From Curtobacterium sp. ZW137 (lineage in GTDB: Bacteria > Actinomycetota > Actinomycetes > Actinomycetales > Microbacteriaceae): 64,000 nucleotides of DNA. A program made the translations under genes and the position numbers. The stretch is from NCBI RefSeq assembly GCF_003762905.1, contig NZ_RJKS01000003.1, positions 434,001-498,000 of the forward strand. Direction: 5' to 3'. Below are positions 17,601 to 25,566 of this stretch, piece after piece. Each line of letters starts with the position of its first letter. Position 1 is the stretch's first letter. The notes below the pieces were generated by a model. That model had not been told where the DNA came from. It was given only the letters and a program-made list of their open reading frames with translations, and did no database searches.

Positions 17601-18220
17601 ACGTGCAGGCCCGCGAGACCCAGTACGGCGTCTCGCACGACCCGTCCGCGCTCGTCGTGCAGCGGAACGTGCTGCGCTACCGTCCGCAGTCGGTCATCGT
17701 GCGCCAGGCCGAGGGAGCACCGAGCGGTGACCTCGTGCGCTCGCTCGTCGCCGCGACCGCGGCACGGGCGCACGTCCTGCTGAGCACGGCACGTCCGTTG
17801 CCCGGGCCCCTCACCCAGCTCTTCGCGTCGAGCCGTTCCCCGCTCGACGTCGTCGACCACGTCGTGGAGTCCGACGAGGAGTTCCACCGTCGCGCCGCGT
17901 CGGGTGCGGTGTTCCAGGACGACTGGTCGAACCCGTCCGACGAACCGCAGGACGCGATCGAGGTCGTGCTCTCCCAGGGCCAGGAGCGTCCGAAGCACAC
18001 GGCGTTCGGCGGTCCCGGCGCCCGCATCCGGCTGATCGGCGGTGACCACCTCGCGCTCGAGGAAGCGCTGGGTGCCAGCGTCGACGTCGCGGTGTTCGCC
18101 GCGCCCGTGGTCGAAGGCGGCCTCATCGAGATGCTGCCGTTCATCCGCGAGCAGTCGGTGTCGATCACGGCCCACCGCTTCGGGGACCTCGACGCCGACT
18201 TCACGGACCTGCGCGTCTGA
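14663..18220 (+). CDS. putA: bifunctional proline dehydrogenase / 1-pyrroline-5-carboxylate dehydrogenase
   Basis: 1185 residues. It oxidises proline to glutamate in two steps. PRODH domain (about 60-430) with NVNLLGEAVLGSGESDRRL, VSIKVSAVVPQM, KFINLDMEEYRDLDVT, GIVLQAYLPDA, VRLVKGANLAMERV and AYLRMLDAAL (FAD/substrate residues). Aldehyde dehydrogenase domain (about 500-1000) with PPWNFPVAIPAG, catalytic Glu about 709 in ETSGKN and catalytic Cys about 743 in GQKCSAAS, then ETEYFGPVLG-type segment FHQTEYFGPVLG. The C-terminal about 180 residues are a less conserved tail. No N-terminal ribbon-helix-helix, so it does not self-regulate as in enterics; the divergent MarR gene may do so. Confidence 0.95.
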   Translation: MPSARIQDCTDDAVALVRRWLAASADVKPDAGAARLAGVLRDEQGLDFTLGFVDRVIRPEDPRVAARNLEKVSQDVPDALAWYLRGAVSFGGGFATMAPWAVIPTARRILRRMTGHLVIDASPSKLGPALAKVGGDGTRLNVNLLGEAVLGSGESDRRLKGTMDLLARDDVDYVSIKVSAVVPQMSMWAFDQTVERVVDRLVPLYRLAASSPTPKFINLDMEEYRDLDVTLAVFQELLGRDEFLGLHAGIVLQAYLPDAAGALESLTSWATARRARGGAPVKVRLVKGANLAMERVESIVHDWPLATWGSKRETDTAYLRMLDAALTPERTDAVRIGVAGHNLFDLATAWVLAQRRGVTDAVDVEMLLGMAATHADAVRADVGQILLYTPVVQPDEFDSAIAYLARRLQENASPENFMSAAFDIDHDESAFEREHQRWLASVAALGDPVRPTNRTQDRRLSPGDPIPRDAFRNAPDTDPAIPANREWAADVLRRVPRSQLGAQTIRGARVLDRTKLERIVRSTAQAGVNWGRQDPVDRAELLELIGHELETRRADLVEVMAAETGKTITEADAEVSEAIDSAHYYADRARHLADITGATYVPPRLTVVVPPWNFPVAIPAGGVLAALAAGSGVLLKPAPEAKRCGAVLADILWDAGVPHSLLQLIDLEEDVLGRQLIAHPAVDRIILTGAAETARSFTWWRAGLPLTAETSGKNAIVVTPSADIDLAVQDIVQSAFGHAGQKCSAASLVVLVGSVAESERFRRQLVDATRTLRVAWPDDPTAQMGPLIAEPTGKLRKGLTELGPGESWLVQPVPLDDSGRLWSPGIRDGVRPGSDFHQTEYFGPVLGIMHAETLDDAIAIQNGTDFGLTAGIHSLDVDEVADWLHQVQAGNLYVNRGITGAIVGRQPFGGWKRSSVGTGTKAGGPMYVATLGRWEPTPRKVHKSIQLHGLSPRVTAVIEAARSGLTFEEFDQVRAGATSDVQARETQYGVSHDPSALVVQRNVLRYRPQSVIVRQAEGAPSGDLVRSLVAATAARAHVLLSTARPLPGPLTQLFASSRSPLDVVDHVVESDEEFHRRAASGAVFQDDWSNPSDEPQDAIEVVLSQGQERPKHTAFGGPGARIRLIGGDHLALEEALGASVDVAVFAAPVVEGGLIEMLPFIREQSVSITAHRFGDLDADFTDLRV

Positions 18221-18303
18221 GCCGCCGATGCACGACGGTTTCGTCGCGCGGTCCGGGCTCACCCCGGCCGAACTGGAGGCCCTGCGCACGTTCCGGACGC
18301 CGC

Positions 18304-18945
18304 TCACCTGACCCGGTCGGCGGCACGGCGCAGCACCGCGACCAGGCCGGCCGGGTCGGGCCGGTAGCCGGGATCGACCTCCGCACGCCACCGGCCGTAC
18401 AGCTCGTACGCGCGGAGCGCCACGGTCGGGTCGAGCGCGCCCGCGGTGAGCGCGGCCACGTCCGCGGCGCGGTCGTCGTACGGCGTCGGGAGGCGGTGGT
18501 GGACGGTCCCCGCTGCCAGGTCCGCCCGCACCATCGACTGGACCAGGGCCTCCCGTCCGATGCCCAGGACCAGGTGGAGGCCGATGAGCAGGTTCCCGCG
18601 GCCGAGCCGGGTCGCGGCGAGCACCGCGTCGAACCGGACGTCGACATCGGAAGGTGGTTCGGGGAGGAGTACCGACGGTCCGTCGACCGTCAGGTCCACC
18701 CGGCGCCCGTCCCGCGTGACGAGTCGGAGCTGTTGCCCGGACTCGGTGCTGGATCCCTGCCATGCCCAGAGCGGCGCGCCGAGCACCCGCTCGACGTCGA
18801 GCGGTTCGTGCGTGACGACCCGCACGTCGAGGTCGCTCCACGGGTCGAGGGCGTCAGCGCCCGTGACCGACCCGTACGGCTCCACGGCGCCGGTCGGCAG
18901 CGCGGTCCGCAGCTGCGCGAGGGTCTCGTGCCGCCAGTCGCCCAT
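18304..18945 (-). CDS. nucleotidyltransferase-domain protein
   Basis: 213 residues. The N-terminal YGSVTGADALDPWSDLDV carries the GS...DxD signature of the polymerase-beta nucleotidyltransferase fold, and RVDLTVDGPSVLL supplies the third acidic residue. The C-terminal half is helical (about 110-205), as in aminoglycoside/streptomycin adenylyltransferase-like proteins. The real substrate is unknown; a resistance role should not be assumed. A CAGGCT box 6 nt before the ATG is a weak variant of the local leaderless -10. Confidence 0.7.
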   Translation of the reverse strand: MGDWRHETLAQLRTALPTGAVEPYGSVTGADALDPWSDLDVRVVTHEPLDVERVLGAPLWAWQGSSTESGQQLRLVTRDGRRVDLTVDGPSVLLPEPPSDVDVRFDAVLAATRLGRGNLLIGLHLVLGIGREALVQSMVRADLAAGTVHHRLPTPYDDRAADVAALTAGALDPTVALRAYELYGRWRAEVDPGYRPDPAGLVAVLRRAADRVR

Positions 18946-18977
18946 GCCCTCAGCCTGCCATCCGCGTGGGCGGGAGG

Positions 18978-19175
18978 TCAGTCCTCGGCGTCGCCCTCGT
19001 CCTCGGGCTCCACGCCCGTCTCGTCCATGCGGTCGCGGAGGTGGTCCGCCATCGACGCCGCGCCCTCGTCGCCGTGGTCGTGGTTCACCTGTTCGATGAG
19101 GCCGGACAGCTTGTCGTGGTTCGTCGCGTCGGTGGCGCCGTCCATGACGGGCTCGGTCTGCTCGTTGTCGCTCAT
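18978..19175 (-). CDS. small acidic hypothetical protein
   Basis: 65 residues, strongly acidic, no membrane segment or signal: MSDNEQTEPVMDGATDATNH at the start and EDEGDAED at the end. Not recognised. The start at 19175 is supported by TAGCGT 7 nt upstream. A GGGGTAC motif lies at 19219-19225, the same motif that is repeated before the group 2 sigma gene at 46431, so a shared stress-type control is possible. Confidence 0.7.
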   Translation of the reverse strand: MSDNEQTEPVMDGATDATNHDKLSGLIEQVNHDHGDEGAASMADHLRDRMDETGVEPEDEGDAED

Positions 19176-19182
19176 GTTCCGG

Positions 19183-19188
19183 ACGCTA
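19183..19188 (-). promoter_or_regulatory. -10 box, leaderless promoter of small acidic protein gene
   Basis: TAGCGT on the minus strand, 7 nt before the ATG at 19175. GGGGTAC (minus strand, 19225-19219) is a second promoter-like motif further upstream. Confidence 0.5.
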
Positions 19189-19427
19189 CGCGGCCGTCCC
19201 GGGGGAGCCGCGCACGTCGTACCCCGAAATGGGGGGAAAGAACTGTCTGTCCCCCTTTGTGCGGACCCGCTAGGCTCCATGACAACGAGCCACACCCGAT
19301 CGGTGGAACCCCTGACCACCGCAGGCTCGCACAGGGCATCGACGCTCCGGCCCTCGAGCGTCCCCTGCGCTCGGGCCGGAGCGCGGTGGCCCGATCCACA
19401 CGCGCTGACGTGCTCTCGATCCGGCGC

Positions 19428-19988
19428 TCAGGCGTTCCGGTCGATCGCGTCGACCGCGTCGCCCGCCCGGTAGTGCAGCTCCACGGCGCCGCCGCGGAAC
19501 GGGGTCGTCCCGACGAGCTCGAACACCGACGTCGGCGCAGCGACGGGGAGGAGCGGTGCCCCCATTCCGAGCGCGAGCGGCATCACCGTGACGCGGAGCT
19601 CGTCGAGGAGACCGGCTTCCTGGTACTGCGCCGCGAGCAGCCCGCCGCCCATCACCCAGACCCCGCGCGCCCCGGCGGAACGCTCGATCACGGCCTGGTG
19701 GTCGGTGACCGGGCCGGACACGAACCGGACGTCCGCACCGACCGGAGCGGTGAGGGCTCGCGAGGTGAACACCCACGTCGGCAGGTCCGGGTAGGGCCAG
19801 GTGCCCTCGTGCGTGGTCAACCACGCGAAGGTGCTCGACCCCATCACGATCGCCCCGACCCCGGCGAAGAAGTGGTCGTGGTGCTCCTGGAACGGCTCGA
19901 ACCCGAACTGCAGCAGCCAGTCGAGGTCGTCACCGGGCGCAGCGACGAAGCCGTCCAACGAGGACGCGACGGAGTAGGTCGTGGTCAT
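19428..19988 (-). CDS. dihydrofolate reductase family (RibD C-terminal-like) protein
   Basis: 186 residues. DHFR/RibD-C fold motifs: SSLDGFVAAPGDDLDWL, IVMGSSTFAWL, VWVMGGGLLAAQYQEAGLLD and DELRVTVMPLALGMGAPLLP. Members are NADPH-dependent reductases of mostly unknown substrate, and essential folate reduction is usually done by a different gene. The start at 19988 is supported by TACCGT 6 nt upstream. Confidence 0.85.
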   Translation of the reverse strand: MTTTYSVASSLDGFVAAPGDDLDWLLQFGFEPFQEHHDHFFAGVGAIVMGSSTFAWLTTHEGTWPYPDLPTWVFTSRALTAPVGADVRFVSGPVTDHQAVIERSAGARGVWVMGGGLLAAQYQEAGLLDELRVTVMPLALGMGAPLLPVAAPTSVFELVGTTPFRGGAVELHYRAGDAVDAIDRNA

Positions 19989-19994
19989 GCCCGG

Positions 19995-20000
19995 ACGGTA
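19995..20000 (-). promoter_or_regulatory. -10 box, leaderless promoter of DHFR-like gene
   Basis: TACCGT on the minus strand, 6 nt before the ATG at 19988. Confidence 0.55.
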
Positions 20001-20020
20001 CCGAGCCCCACCGACACGCC

Positions 20021-20368
20021 TCAGCGCTTGCGGCCCGTCCCGACGAGCGTGACCTCGGCGACCGCCAGCGCGGTCGCGATCCAGAACTGACTCGTCGCCA
20101 CCCGGCGCCACTGCCCGCCGACGAGCATCAGCGGCAGCATCGTCACCGCGTGGGTGGCATCGACCGCCGCGCCGAGGGTGTGTGCGTCGCCGGACCGCGC
20201 GCGGAGGAGCAGCGCCGCCTGCGCGAGCTGCCGGACGCCGAGCACGCGGTAGAACACCGCGGTCCGCGGAGCAGCGCCGGCCCGGACCAGGTGCAGTCCG
20301 CCGAGGACGAGCCGAGCCGCCTCGACGGCCGATGCGCGCTGCCGCCGACGATCCCGTGCGCGGCTCAT
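20021..20368 (-). CDS. small membrane protein of unknown function
   Basis: 115 residues with a basic N-terminus (MSRARDRRRQRAS), a hydrophobic stretch near AAVDATHAVTMLPLMLVGG and another near FWIATALAVAEVTLVG, so two to three membrane helices. Its ATG overlaps the stop of the SDR gene (ATGA), so the two are coupled. No function can be assigned. Confidence 0.65.
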   Translation of the reverse strand: MSRARDRRRQRASAVEAARLVLGGLHLVRAGAAPRTAVFYRVLGVRQLAQAALLLRARSGDAHTLGAAVDATHAVTMLPLMLVGGQWRRVATSQFWIATALAVAEVTLVGTGRKR

Positions 20369-21360
20369 CGTCGACGCCCCGCGGCCAGCACCGCTGCGCC
20401 GGCGACGCCGAGCGCCGCGCCGATCAGGCCGTTGCCGAGACGCCGGTGCTCCACCCACCACGTCTGCGGCGACCACGCGTGTGCACTGTCGTCGAACACG
20501 CCGTGCGCGCCGTGGTCGCCCTCGACCGGCTCGTCGAGGTTCGACGGCAGCATCTGGCCGTCCTTCGACGCGGTCTGCTGCCCGGACACCAGCGTCTTCG
20601 CCGCGTACCAGTCCGCGAACCGTCCGCTGATCCGGTTGCCGAGGATCGTGTACACCGTCGACTCGCCGACCCAGGTGCGGCGGCGCGGGCGCTCGGCGGT
20701 GGCGGCGATCGCCCGGGCACCGACCTCGGGCTGGTAGATCGGCGCGACGGGCTGCGGGTGGTGCGGGAGCTGCGACTTGACCCAGTTGAACTGGATCGTG
20801 TTGAGCGCCGGCATGTCCACGCGGGACACCTGCACGCTGCTGCCCTGCTCGATGAGCTCCGACACGACCGACTCGGTGAACCCGACGATGGCGTGCTTCG
20901 CTCCGCAGTAGGCGGCCTGCAGCGGGATCCCACGGAAGCCGAGTGCCGACCCGACCTGGATCACCTGGCCGCGGTCGCGGGGAACCATCCGGCTGAGCGC
21001 GGCGCGGGTCCCGTTCACGAAGCCGAGGTACGTGACCCGCAGTGCGCGTTCGAAGTCCTCCGGCTCGGTGTCCAGGAACCGGCCGAACACCCCGACCATC
21101 ACGCCGTTCACCCACAGGTCGATCGGACCGAGCTCGGCCTCGATCCGGTCGGCGGCGTCCTCGACGGCCTGCCGGTCGGAGACGTCCGCGGCGACCGCCA
21201 GTCCCCGGCGCCCCGCTGCTTCGACCTCGGCTGCTGCCGCGTCGGCGCCCTCCTGCCCGCGCGCGATCACGGCGACGTCCCACCCGCGGGCCGCGAGTTC
21301 GCGCACCGTCGCCCGTCCGAGTCCCGCTGATCCGCCGGTCACCACTGCCACACGTGTCAT
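20365..21360 (-). CDS. short-chain dehydrogenase/reductase with C-terminal extension
   Basis: 331 residues. Classical SDR core (about 1-250): cofactor motif TGGSAGLGRA, VAADVSD, VNGVMVG in place of NNAG, catalytic Ser in IQVGSALG and YxxxK as YCGAKHA. A C-terminal extension (about 250-331) ends in a hydrophobic helix LGNGLIGAALGVAGAAVLAA followed by RRR, so the protein is probably membrane-tethered. Coupled to the small membrane protein downstream. Substrate unknown. Confidence 0.85.
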   Translation of the reverse strand: MTRVAVVTGGSAGLGRATVRELAARGWDVAVIARGQEGADAAAAEVEAAGRRGLAVAADVSDRQAVEDAADRIEAELGPIDLWVNGVMVGVFGRFLDTEPEDFERALRVTYLGFVNGTRAALSRMVPRDRGQVIQVGSALGFRGIPLQAAYCGAKHAIVGFTESVVSELIEQGSSVQVSRVDMPALNTIQFNWVKSQLPHHPQPVAPIYQPEVGARAIAATAERPRRRTWVGESTVYTILGNRISGRFADWYAAKTLVSGQQTASKDGQMLPSNLDEPVEGDHGAHGVFDDSAHAWSPQTWWVEHRRLGNGLIGAALGVAGAAVLAAGRRR

Positions 21361-21446
21361 GTGCCCCTTGTACCGGCGACGGCGTACAGACATCTCAGCC
21401 GCTGTCCCCCGATGCGCGTCCGTCGTCGCACGAGCACACTGGCCTC

Positions 21447-22061
21447 GTGGAGCCGACCGACGAGACACGAGACACCGAGACGCCGCCGGGGTGGGTGCTC
21501 CGTACTCCGACCCGGGCGAGCGAGGTCTGGTTGCTCCCGCTCCTCGCCGCGGTCCTCGCGGCGGGGCTGATCGTCGGTGGCGTGGTGCTCGGCGACGCGG
21601 TGGCTGCCATCACGGGGATCACCGTGGGAACGTGCATCGCCGTCGGAGCGGTCGCGCTGGCGGTGGCGGGCCACACGGCGTACACCGAGCAGAGCCGGGC
21701 AGCCTCGTGGCGACTGCACGTGGTCAACGTGGTCGTCGGATCCGGCTCGCTGCTGGTCGTCGCGCTCGGCAGCCTGGTGAGCGGCGTCCTCTTCGGGGTC
21801 GTGGCCGGCAGCCTGGTGACCGCCGTCCGGGTCGTCCACACTGCCAGGACGGTGTCGTGGATCGACCGCGTCGCACTCGGGGTGGTGTCGTCGGCGCTCG
21901 CTGTCGGCGCTGCGGTCTTGGTGGTCCTCGGTCTCACGGTCACCGGCATCCCGTCGCACCGGGTCGCGGTGTGGGTGGGCGCCGGGTGGCCGGTCGCGGT
22001 CGTCGCGGCGGTGGTCGCCGTCGTCCAGTTCCGGGCGGCGGCGCGCACACCGCGTGACTGA
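21447..22061 (+). CDS. polytopic membrane protein of unknown function
   Basis: 204 residues, about six hydrophobic segments (near 24-44, 46-67, 85-105, 107-125, 140-160, 172-192) joined by short polar loops. N-terminus polar (VEPTDETRDTETPPG, GTG start). No family recognised. Confidence 0.65.
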   Translation: MEPTDETRDTETPPGWVLRTPTRASEVWLLPLLAAVLAAGLIVGGVVLGDAVAAITGITVGTCIAVGAVALAVAGHTAYTEQSRAASWRLHVVNVVVGSGSLLVVALGSLVSGVLFGVVAGSLVTAVRVVHTARTVSWIDRVALGVVSSALAVGAAVLVVLGLTVTGIPSHRVAVWVGAGWPVAVVAAVVAVVQFRAAARTPRD

Positions 22062-22097
22062 GACGCCCGACGACGGCCGGGGCGCCAGCCCTCGCCG

Positions 22098-22880
22098 TCA
22101 GCGGCCCGCGCCGAACCGCGTCGTCACGCCCGGCGAGTACAACACCGAGTCCGGCGGCAGCTCCGTCAGCGCGAACGGCAGCCCGGCAGCACCCACGAGG
22201 TCGTCCCGCAACGACACCACCGACGCCCGGTGCAGCGCCCAGGTGTCGTGCTCGTTCGGCCAGAACCGTGTCGCCCCGGCACGGTGCACGTGCATGCCCC
22301 ACCGCGCCGTGAGGAACGTCTCGAGCGCCGTCGGCTCCGTGATCGCCGGCCCGACGCGCACGTCGAGCACCGACCGCAGGTGCGTCCCGTGCCGCCGCAT
22401 CGCGTAGCCCACACGGCCGTCGCGCTTCCGCACGGCGGCGTCCGCCCACCGGTACGGCAGCCCGGTCGCGACGCGCGCTCCGAGGGTCGGCAGGAGCTTC
22501 CCGGCGTCGAGCGAGAGGAACACGACCCCGCGCTGCCCCTGCTCGTCCACCGTGTAGACGCGGACGTTCACCTCGACGAAGTCGCCGATGCGTCCGGTCC
22601 GGCCGAGTGGTCCGAGCGGCGGGAACCGGGTGTCCTCGAAGCGGAAGGCGATGAGGCCGACCCACGTGGTCACGCCGTCGTCGGTGCCGTCGACGGCCAT
22701 CGTGTCGGGGCGGGTCCCGGCGGGCAGGAGCGGGGCGACGGCCGACACGTCCACCCGCCAGTGCAGGAAGACGACGTCCAGCCAGTCCTGGGAGATCCAG
22801 GGACGGCCGGGCAGTCCGGGGGCGACGGATGCAACGGCCGGGAGGCTCGGTGCGGCTCCGGTGGGACGGCCGCCGGTCAT
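22098..22880 (-). CDS. DUF2071 family protein (YqjF-like)
   Basis: 260 residues. Family features: [18 protein letters not shown] at the N-terminus, [15 protein letters not shown] [47 protein letters not shown] and [14 protein letters not shown]. The fold is acetoacetate decarboxylase-like; no activity is established. It overlaps the nitroreductase stop by ATGA, so the two are co-translated. Confidence 0.85.
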   Translation of the reverse strand: MTGGRPTGAAPSLPAVASVAPGLPGRPWISQDWLDVVFLHWRVDVSAVAPLLPAGTRPDTMAVDGTDDGVTTWVGLIAFRFEDTRFPPLGPLGRTGRIGDFVEVNVRVYTVDEQGQRGVVFLSLDAGKLLPTLGARVATGLPYRWADAAVRKRDGRVGYAMRRHGTHLRSVLDVRVGPAITEPTALETFLTARWGMHVHRAGATRFWPNEHDTWALHRASVVSLRDDLVGAAGLPFALTELPPDSVLYSPGVTTRFGAGR

Positions 22881-23707
22881 GCGATGGTCGCGTCGTCGAT
22901 GTGGGTCGCCACGGGCGATTCGTCCCACCCCTGCTGCGGGGTGTCGCAGGTCCCGCGGAACACGTACTGCGACGGGCGCTTCCGCTCGCTCGACGTCCAG
23001 TCGATCGCCGGACGTCGACGCTCGGGCGGCAGGTACCCGATCCGGTACACGGCCATCAGCTCGAGCTCCGGCGGCACCCGGAGCAGCCCCTCGATCTCGT
23101 CCCACGCACCGGGGGTCTCCATCGGGAAGGACACGAACTGGATGCCGAGGCCGAGCTCGGTGGTCGCGAGCCAGATGTTCTCCATCGCGGCGCCCATGCT
23201 GAACACGGAGTAGAAGCCGGAGAGCTCTTCCTTCCGGTACTCGTGCCGGTCGAGCATCACCCCGAGCAGCAGCGGCGACCCGGCGACGAGCTTCCGGTTC
23301 TCCTCGCCGAGCGTCTGCGGGACCCGCAGCGTGTTCATCAGCATCTGCCCGCGCTTGGTGAACACCTGCTTCGTGAACGGCTTCAACGGCCCGGGCAGCT
23401 TGTCGAAGAGCATGCCGTCGCGGCGCTCGTCCATCTCCGCCTGGCTGAACCGGAAGTACGGCTTGTAGCGCTGGAAGAACGTGCCCTCGGCCATCGTGCG
23501 GGTCATCGATCGCCCGCTGATCTCCGCGACGCGCTCGATCGTCGGTCGCTCCTCGACCAGGACGAAGCGCCACGGCTGGCTGTTCAGCTGCGAGGGTGCC
23601 CGGCCGGCGAGTTCGACGAGGAGCCGTTGGTGCTCCTCGGACACGGGATCGGGCAGGAACGCCCCGTTCGTCGTCCGCCGGCGTCGGATGGCCTCGAAGA
23701 GCTCCAC
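22877..23707 (-). CDS. nitroreductase family protein
   Basis: 276 residues. FMN-binding nitroreductase fold: N-terminal [33 protein letters not shown] (FMN contact), [19 protein letters not shown] (Gly-rich FMN segment) and [15 protein letters not shown]. It probably uses NAD(P)H to reduce nitro or quinone-like substrates. Coupled to the DUF2071 gene by ATGA; 17 bp downstream of the small membrane protein on the same strand. Confidence 0.9.
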   Translation of the reverse strand: MELFEAIRRRRTTNGAFLPDPVSEEHQRLLVELAGRAPSQLNSQPWRFVLVEERPTIERVAEISGRSMTRTMAEGTFFQRYKPYFRFSQAEMDERRDGMLFDKLPGPLKPFTKQVFTKRGQMLMNTLRVPQTLGEENRKLVAGSPLLLGVMLDRHEYRKEELSGFYSVFSMGAAMENIWLATTELGLGIQFVSFPMETPGAWDEIEGLLRVPPELELMAVYRIGYLPPERRRPAIDWTSSERKRPSQYVFRGTCDTPQQGWDESPVATHIDDATIA

Positions 23708-23724
23708 TGCTGTCCTCCCACGGG

Positions 23725-24096
23725 TCAGCGCCGGAACAGCAGCGCCCCGAGGTAGGACGGCGCGGCGGCGACCGCGACTCTCCAGTGTGCTCCGGTCCGC
23801 GGGTTCGTGCGCGGAGCCATCGCCAGCGGCACGAGTGCCGGCAGCAGGAACAGCGCCGACCTCGACCTGGTCCAGAGCGGGGTCGTGGCGGCGGCCCCGG
23901 TGAGCGTCGCCGTCACGACGAACAGTCCGTGGTGGACGACCCGCAGCTTCTTCGTGCGGATGAGCCGGACGGCCACGGCCGTGCCCCAGAGGCAGTTCGC
24001 GACGTAGGCGGCGGACGCAGCGGTGACCATCCGGCGGGCAGTCGGCGATCCGACGGGAGGCATGGCGAGCCTCCCGGCTGTCTCCTTGCGTCCCAT
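23725..24096 (-). CDS. small membrane protein
   Basis: 123 residues with three hydrophobic segments (about 20-45, 55-72, 78-95). Starts [22 protein letters not shown] 7 nt upstream supports the first ATG. Same strand as the nitroreductase, 17 bp apart. Not recognised. Confidence 0.65.
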   Translation of the reverse strand: MGRKETAGRLAMPPVGSPTARRMVTAASAAYVANCLWGTAVAVRLIRTKKLRVVHHGLFVVTATLTGAAATTPLWTRSRSALFLLPALVPLAMAPRTNPRTGAHWRVAVAAAPSYLGALLFRR

Positions 24097-24103
24097 GGAC
24101 GCG

Positions 24104-24109
24104 AACCTA
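24104..24109 (-). promoter_or_regulatory. -10 box, leaderless promoter of small membrane protein gene
   Basis: TAGGTT on the minus strand, 7 nt before the ATG at 24096. Confidence 0.5.
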
Positions 24110-24158
24110 CGCGCCGGTGGTTCCGGCAGACTGCAACGAACGACTCGAAGGGGATCGC

Positions 24159-24944
24159 ATGCGCGTCACACCGAAGGTCTGGATCGGCATCGCCGCCCTG
24201 ATCGGGTACATCGTCCTGGTGGTCGTGATCCAGGCGGCGAGCGGCATCGACTACACGTCGTGGGGAGACTCGGCGCACGACCTGTTCTTCGGTGCGGACG
24301 TGTCGCTGATCGTCGCCGCGGTCGCGGTGGCGGTCACCGTGTCCCTGCTGGGCTGGTGGGGGCCGGTTCTCCGTGAACGACACCGCAGCCCGCACCGCTG
24401 GACGTTGCTCGCGCCGATCCTGATGGCGGTGATCGCCGTCGTGGGCCTCGCGTTCGCGGACTGGGGTGCCGTCGGCGGGGCGTTCCTCGCTGCGGCCCTC
24501 GTCCTGCTCCTGGTCGGGTTCACCGAGGAGGTCGTGGCACGGGGGATCCTCCTGGTGGCGCTGCGGTCGCGGCTGTCCGAGGTGTGGGTGTGGCTGATCA
24601 CGTCGGTGCTGTTCGGTGTGATGCACATGAGCAACGTGTTCCTGGGGCAGGCGGTCGGCCCGACGCTCGTGCAGGTCGTCTTCGCGTTCTCGGCCGGGTC
24701 GGTCTTCTACGTCCTGCGACGGACGACCGGGTCCCTGATCCCGGCGATGGTGCTGCACGCCGTGTGGGACTTCACGCAGTTCGTCGGCGGGGTCGGCGAG
24801 CGTTCGGCGGTCGCCGACTTCGCGCAGGGCGTGTACGTCGGGGTGGCTCTGCTCGGCGTCGTGTGCGCGGTGGTCGTCGCGCTGGGCGCCGATGAGCGTT
24901 CCGGGTTCCGGACCTCAGGCAGACTCGCGGGACACCAGGCGTGA
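24159..24944 (+). CDS. CPBP family intramembrane metalloprotease (CAAX protease-like)
   Basis: 261 residues, about seven to eight membrane helices. The ABI/CPBP catalytic motifs are present: FTEEVVARGIL (EExxxR), FGVMHMSN (His) and LHAVWDF (His). Bacterial members process or modify peptides and bacteriocin immunity factors; the substrate is unknown. The start MRVTPKVWIG at 24159 has GAAGGGGAT upstream. The 3' end overlaps the convergent AsnC gene by 30 bp. Confidence 0.85.
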   Translation: MRVTPKVWIGIAALIGYIVLVVVIQAASGIDYTSWGDSAHDLFFGADVSLIVAAVAVAVTVSLLGWWGPVLRERHRSPHRWTLLAPILMAVIAVVGLAFADWGAVGGAFLAAALVLLLVGFTEEVVARGILLVALRSRLSEVWVWLITSVLFGVMHMSNVFLGQAVGPTLVQVVFAFSAGSVFYVLRRTTGSLIPAMVLHAVWDFTQFVGGVGERSAVADFAQGVYVGVALLGVVCAVVVALGADERSGFRTSGRLAGHQA

Positions 24945-25352
24945 CAGCACGATCGCGCTGCGGGTGTGGTCGACCTGGGGTGCCAGCCTGACCCGGTCGA
25001 GTGCTTCCTCGAGCGCGGGGAGGTCCTTGGAGCGCATGTGCACCACCGCGTCGGCGCTACCGGTCACCGTTCCGGCGTCCACGACCTCGGGCACGGAGTC
25101 GAGCAGCGCGCGGAGTTCGTCGGGGGAGACGGTGCCGCGGCAGTAGAGCTCGACCCAGGCCTCGGTGCCCCGGTCCTCGACAGCGGGGTCGACCTTGATC
25201 GTGAAGCCCCGGATGACACCGTCGGCGACGAGACGGTCGACCCGTCGCTTGACGGCGGAGGCGGAGAGTCCGACGACGGATCCGATGTCGCCGTAGCCGG
25301 CGCGTGCGTTGTCCCGGAGCTGATCCAGGATGCGGTGGTCGAGCGAATCCAT
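24915..25352 (-). CDS. Lrp/AsnC family transcriptional regulator
   Basis: 145 residues. N-terminal helix-turn-helix (LDHRILDQLRDNARAGYGDI, VVGLSASAVKRRVDRLVADG) and C-terminal RAM ligand-binding domain (about 65-140) with VTGSADAVVHMRSKDLPALE. Divergent from the ddaH-like/rocD operon, so it most likely controls arginine/ornithine use, as AsnC proteins next to rocD do in other actinobacteria (family knowledge). Confidence 0.9.
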   Translation of the reverse strand: MDSLDHRILDQLRDNARAGYGDIGSVVGLSASAVKRRVDRLVADGVIRGFTIKVDPAVEDRGTEAWVELYCRGTVSPDELRALLDSVPEVVDAGTVTGSADAVVHMRSKDLPALEEALDRVRLAPQVDHTRSAIVLSRLVSRESA

Positions 25353-25397
25353 TGGGACCCATCGTACGCGGGCTTCTTGCGAGGACGTCGGGTCCAA

Positions 25398-25481
25398 CGC
25401 ACGAAATGTGCGCGCTTCCCTGCTGCGGTGAGCGCGGCGGAATCCATAGACTGGCCACGGCGTCGACCTGGTCCGCCGTGG
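25398..25481 (+). promoter_or_regulatory. AsnC-type operator and promoter of the ddaH-rocD operon
   Basis: Palindrome CGCAC-gaaat-GTGCG (25398-25412) fits an Lrp/AsnC site and stands about 35 bp upstream of a TAGACT -10 box (25447-25452). The transcript would begin near 25459 and carry a hairpin CCACGGCG/CGCCGTGG (25455-25462 / 25474-25481) in its about 108-nt leader. Confidence 0.45.
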
Positions 25482-25566
25482 AACACGGTGAGTGAGCCTG
25501 CATCTCACCGAGATCGCTCCAGGTGGTTCCTGGCAGGCTCGGGCCCGAAGTCCCAGGAGGACTCCC

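Noticed and set aside
18229-18311. 27-codon frame after putA (MHDGFVARSGLTPAELEALR...)
   Set aside because: Too short, no promoter or ribosome site of its own, overlaps the end of the convergent gene.
14519-18841. Very long open frame (1440 codons) on the minus strand across putA
   Set aside because: Antisense to the well-supported putA. The translation is Arg/Gly/Asp-rich with no motifs, which is a normal shadow effect in high-GC DNA.
18304-18945. Calling the nucleotidyltransferase-like gene an aminoglycoside resistance gene
   Set aside because: Only the generic GS...DxD nucleotidyltransferase motif is visible; nothing shows the substrate.
19279-19473. 64-codon plus-strand frame opening after a TAGGCT box
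   Set aside because: Composition is Ser/Arg-rich like a shadow frame, it runs into the DHFR-like gene on the other strand, and the box-to-ATG distance (2 nt) does not fit the local leaderless pattern.
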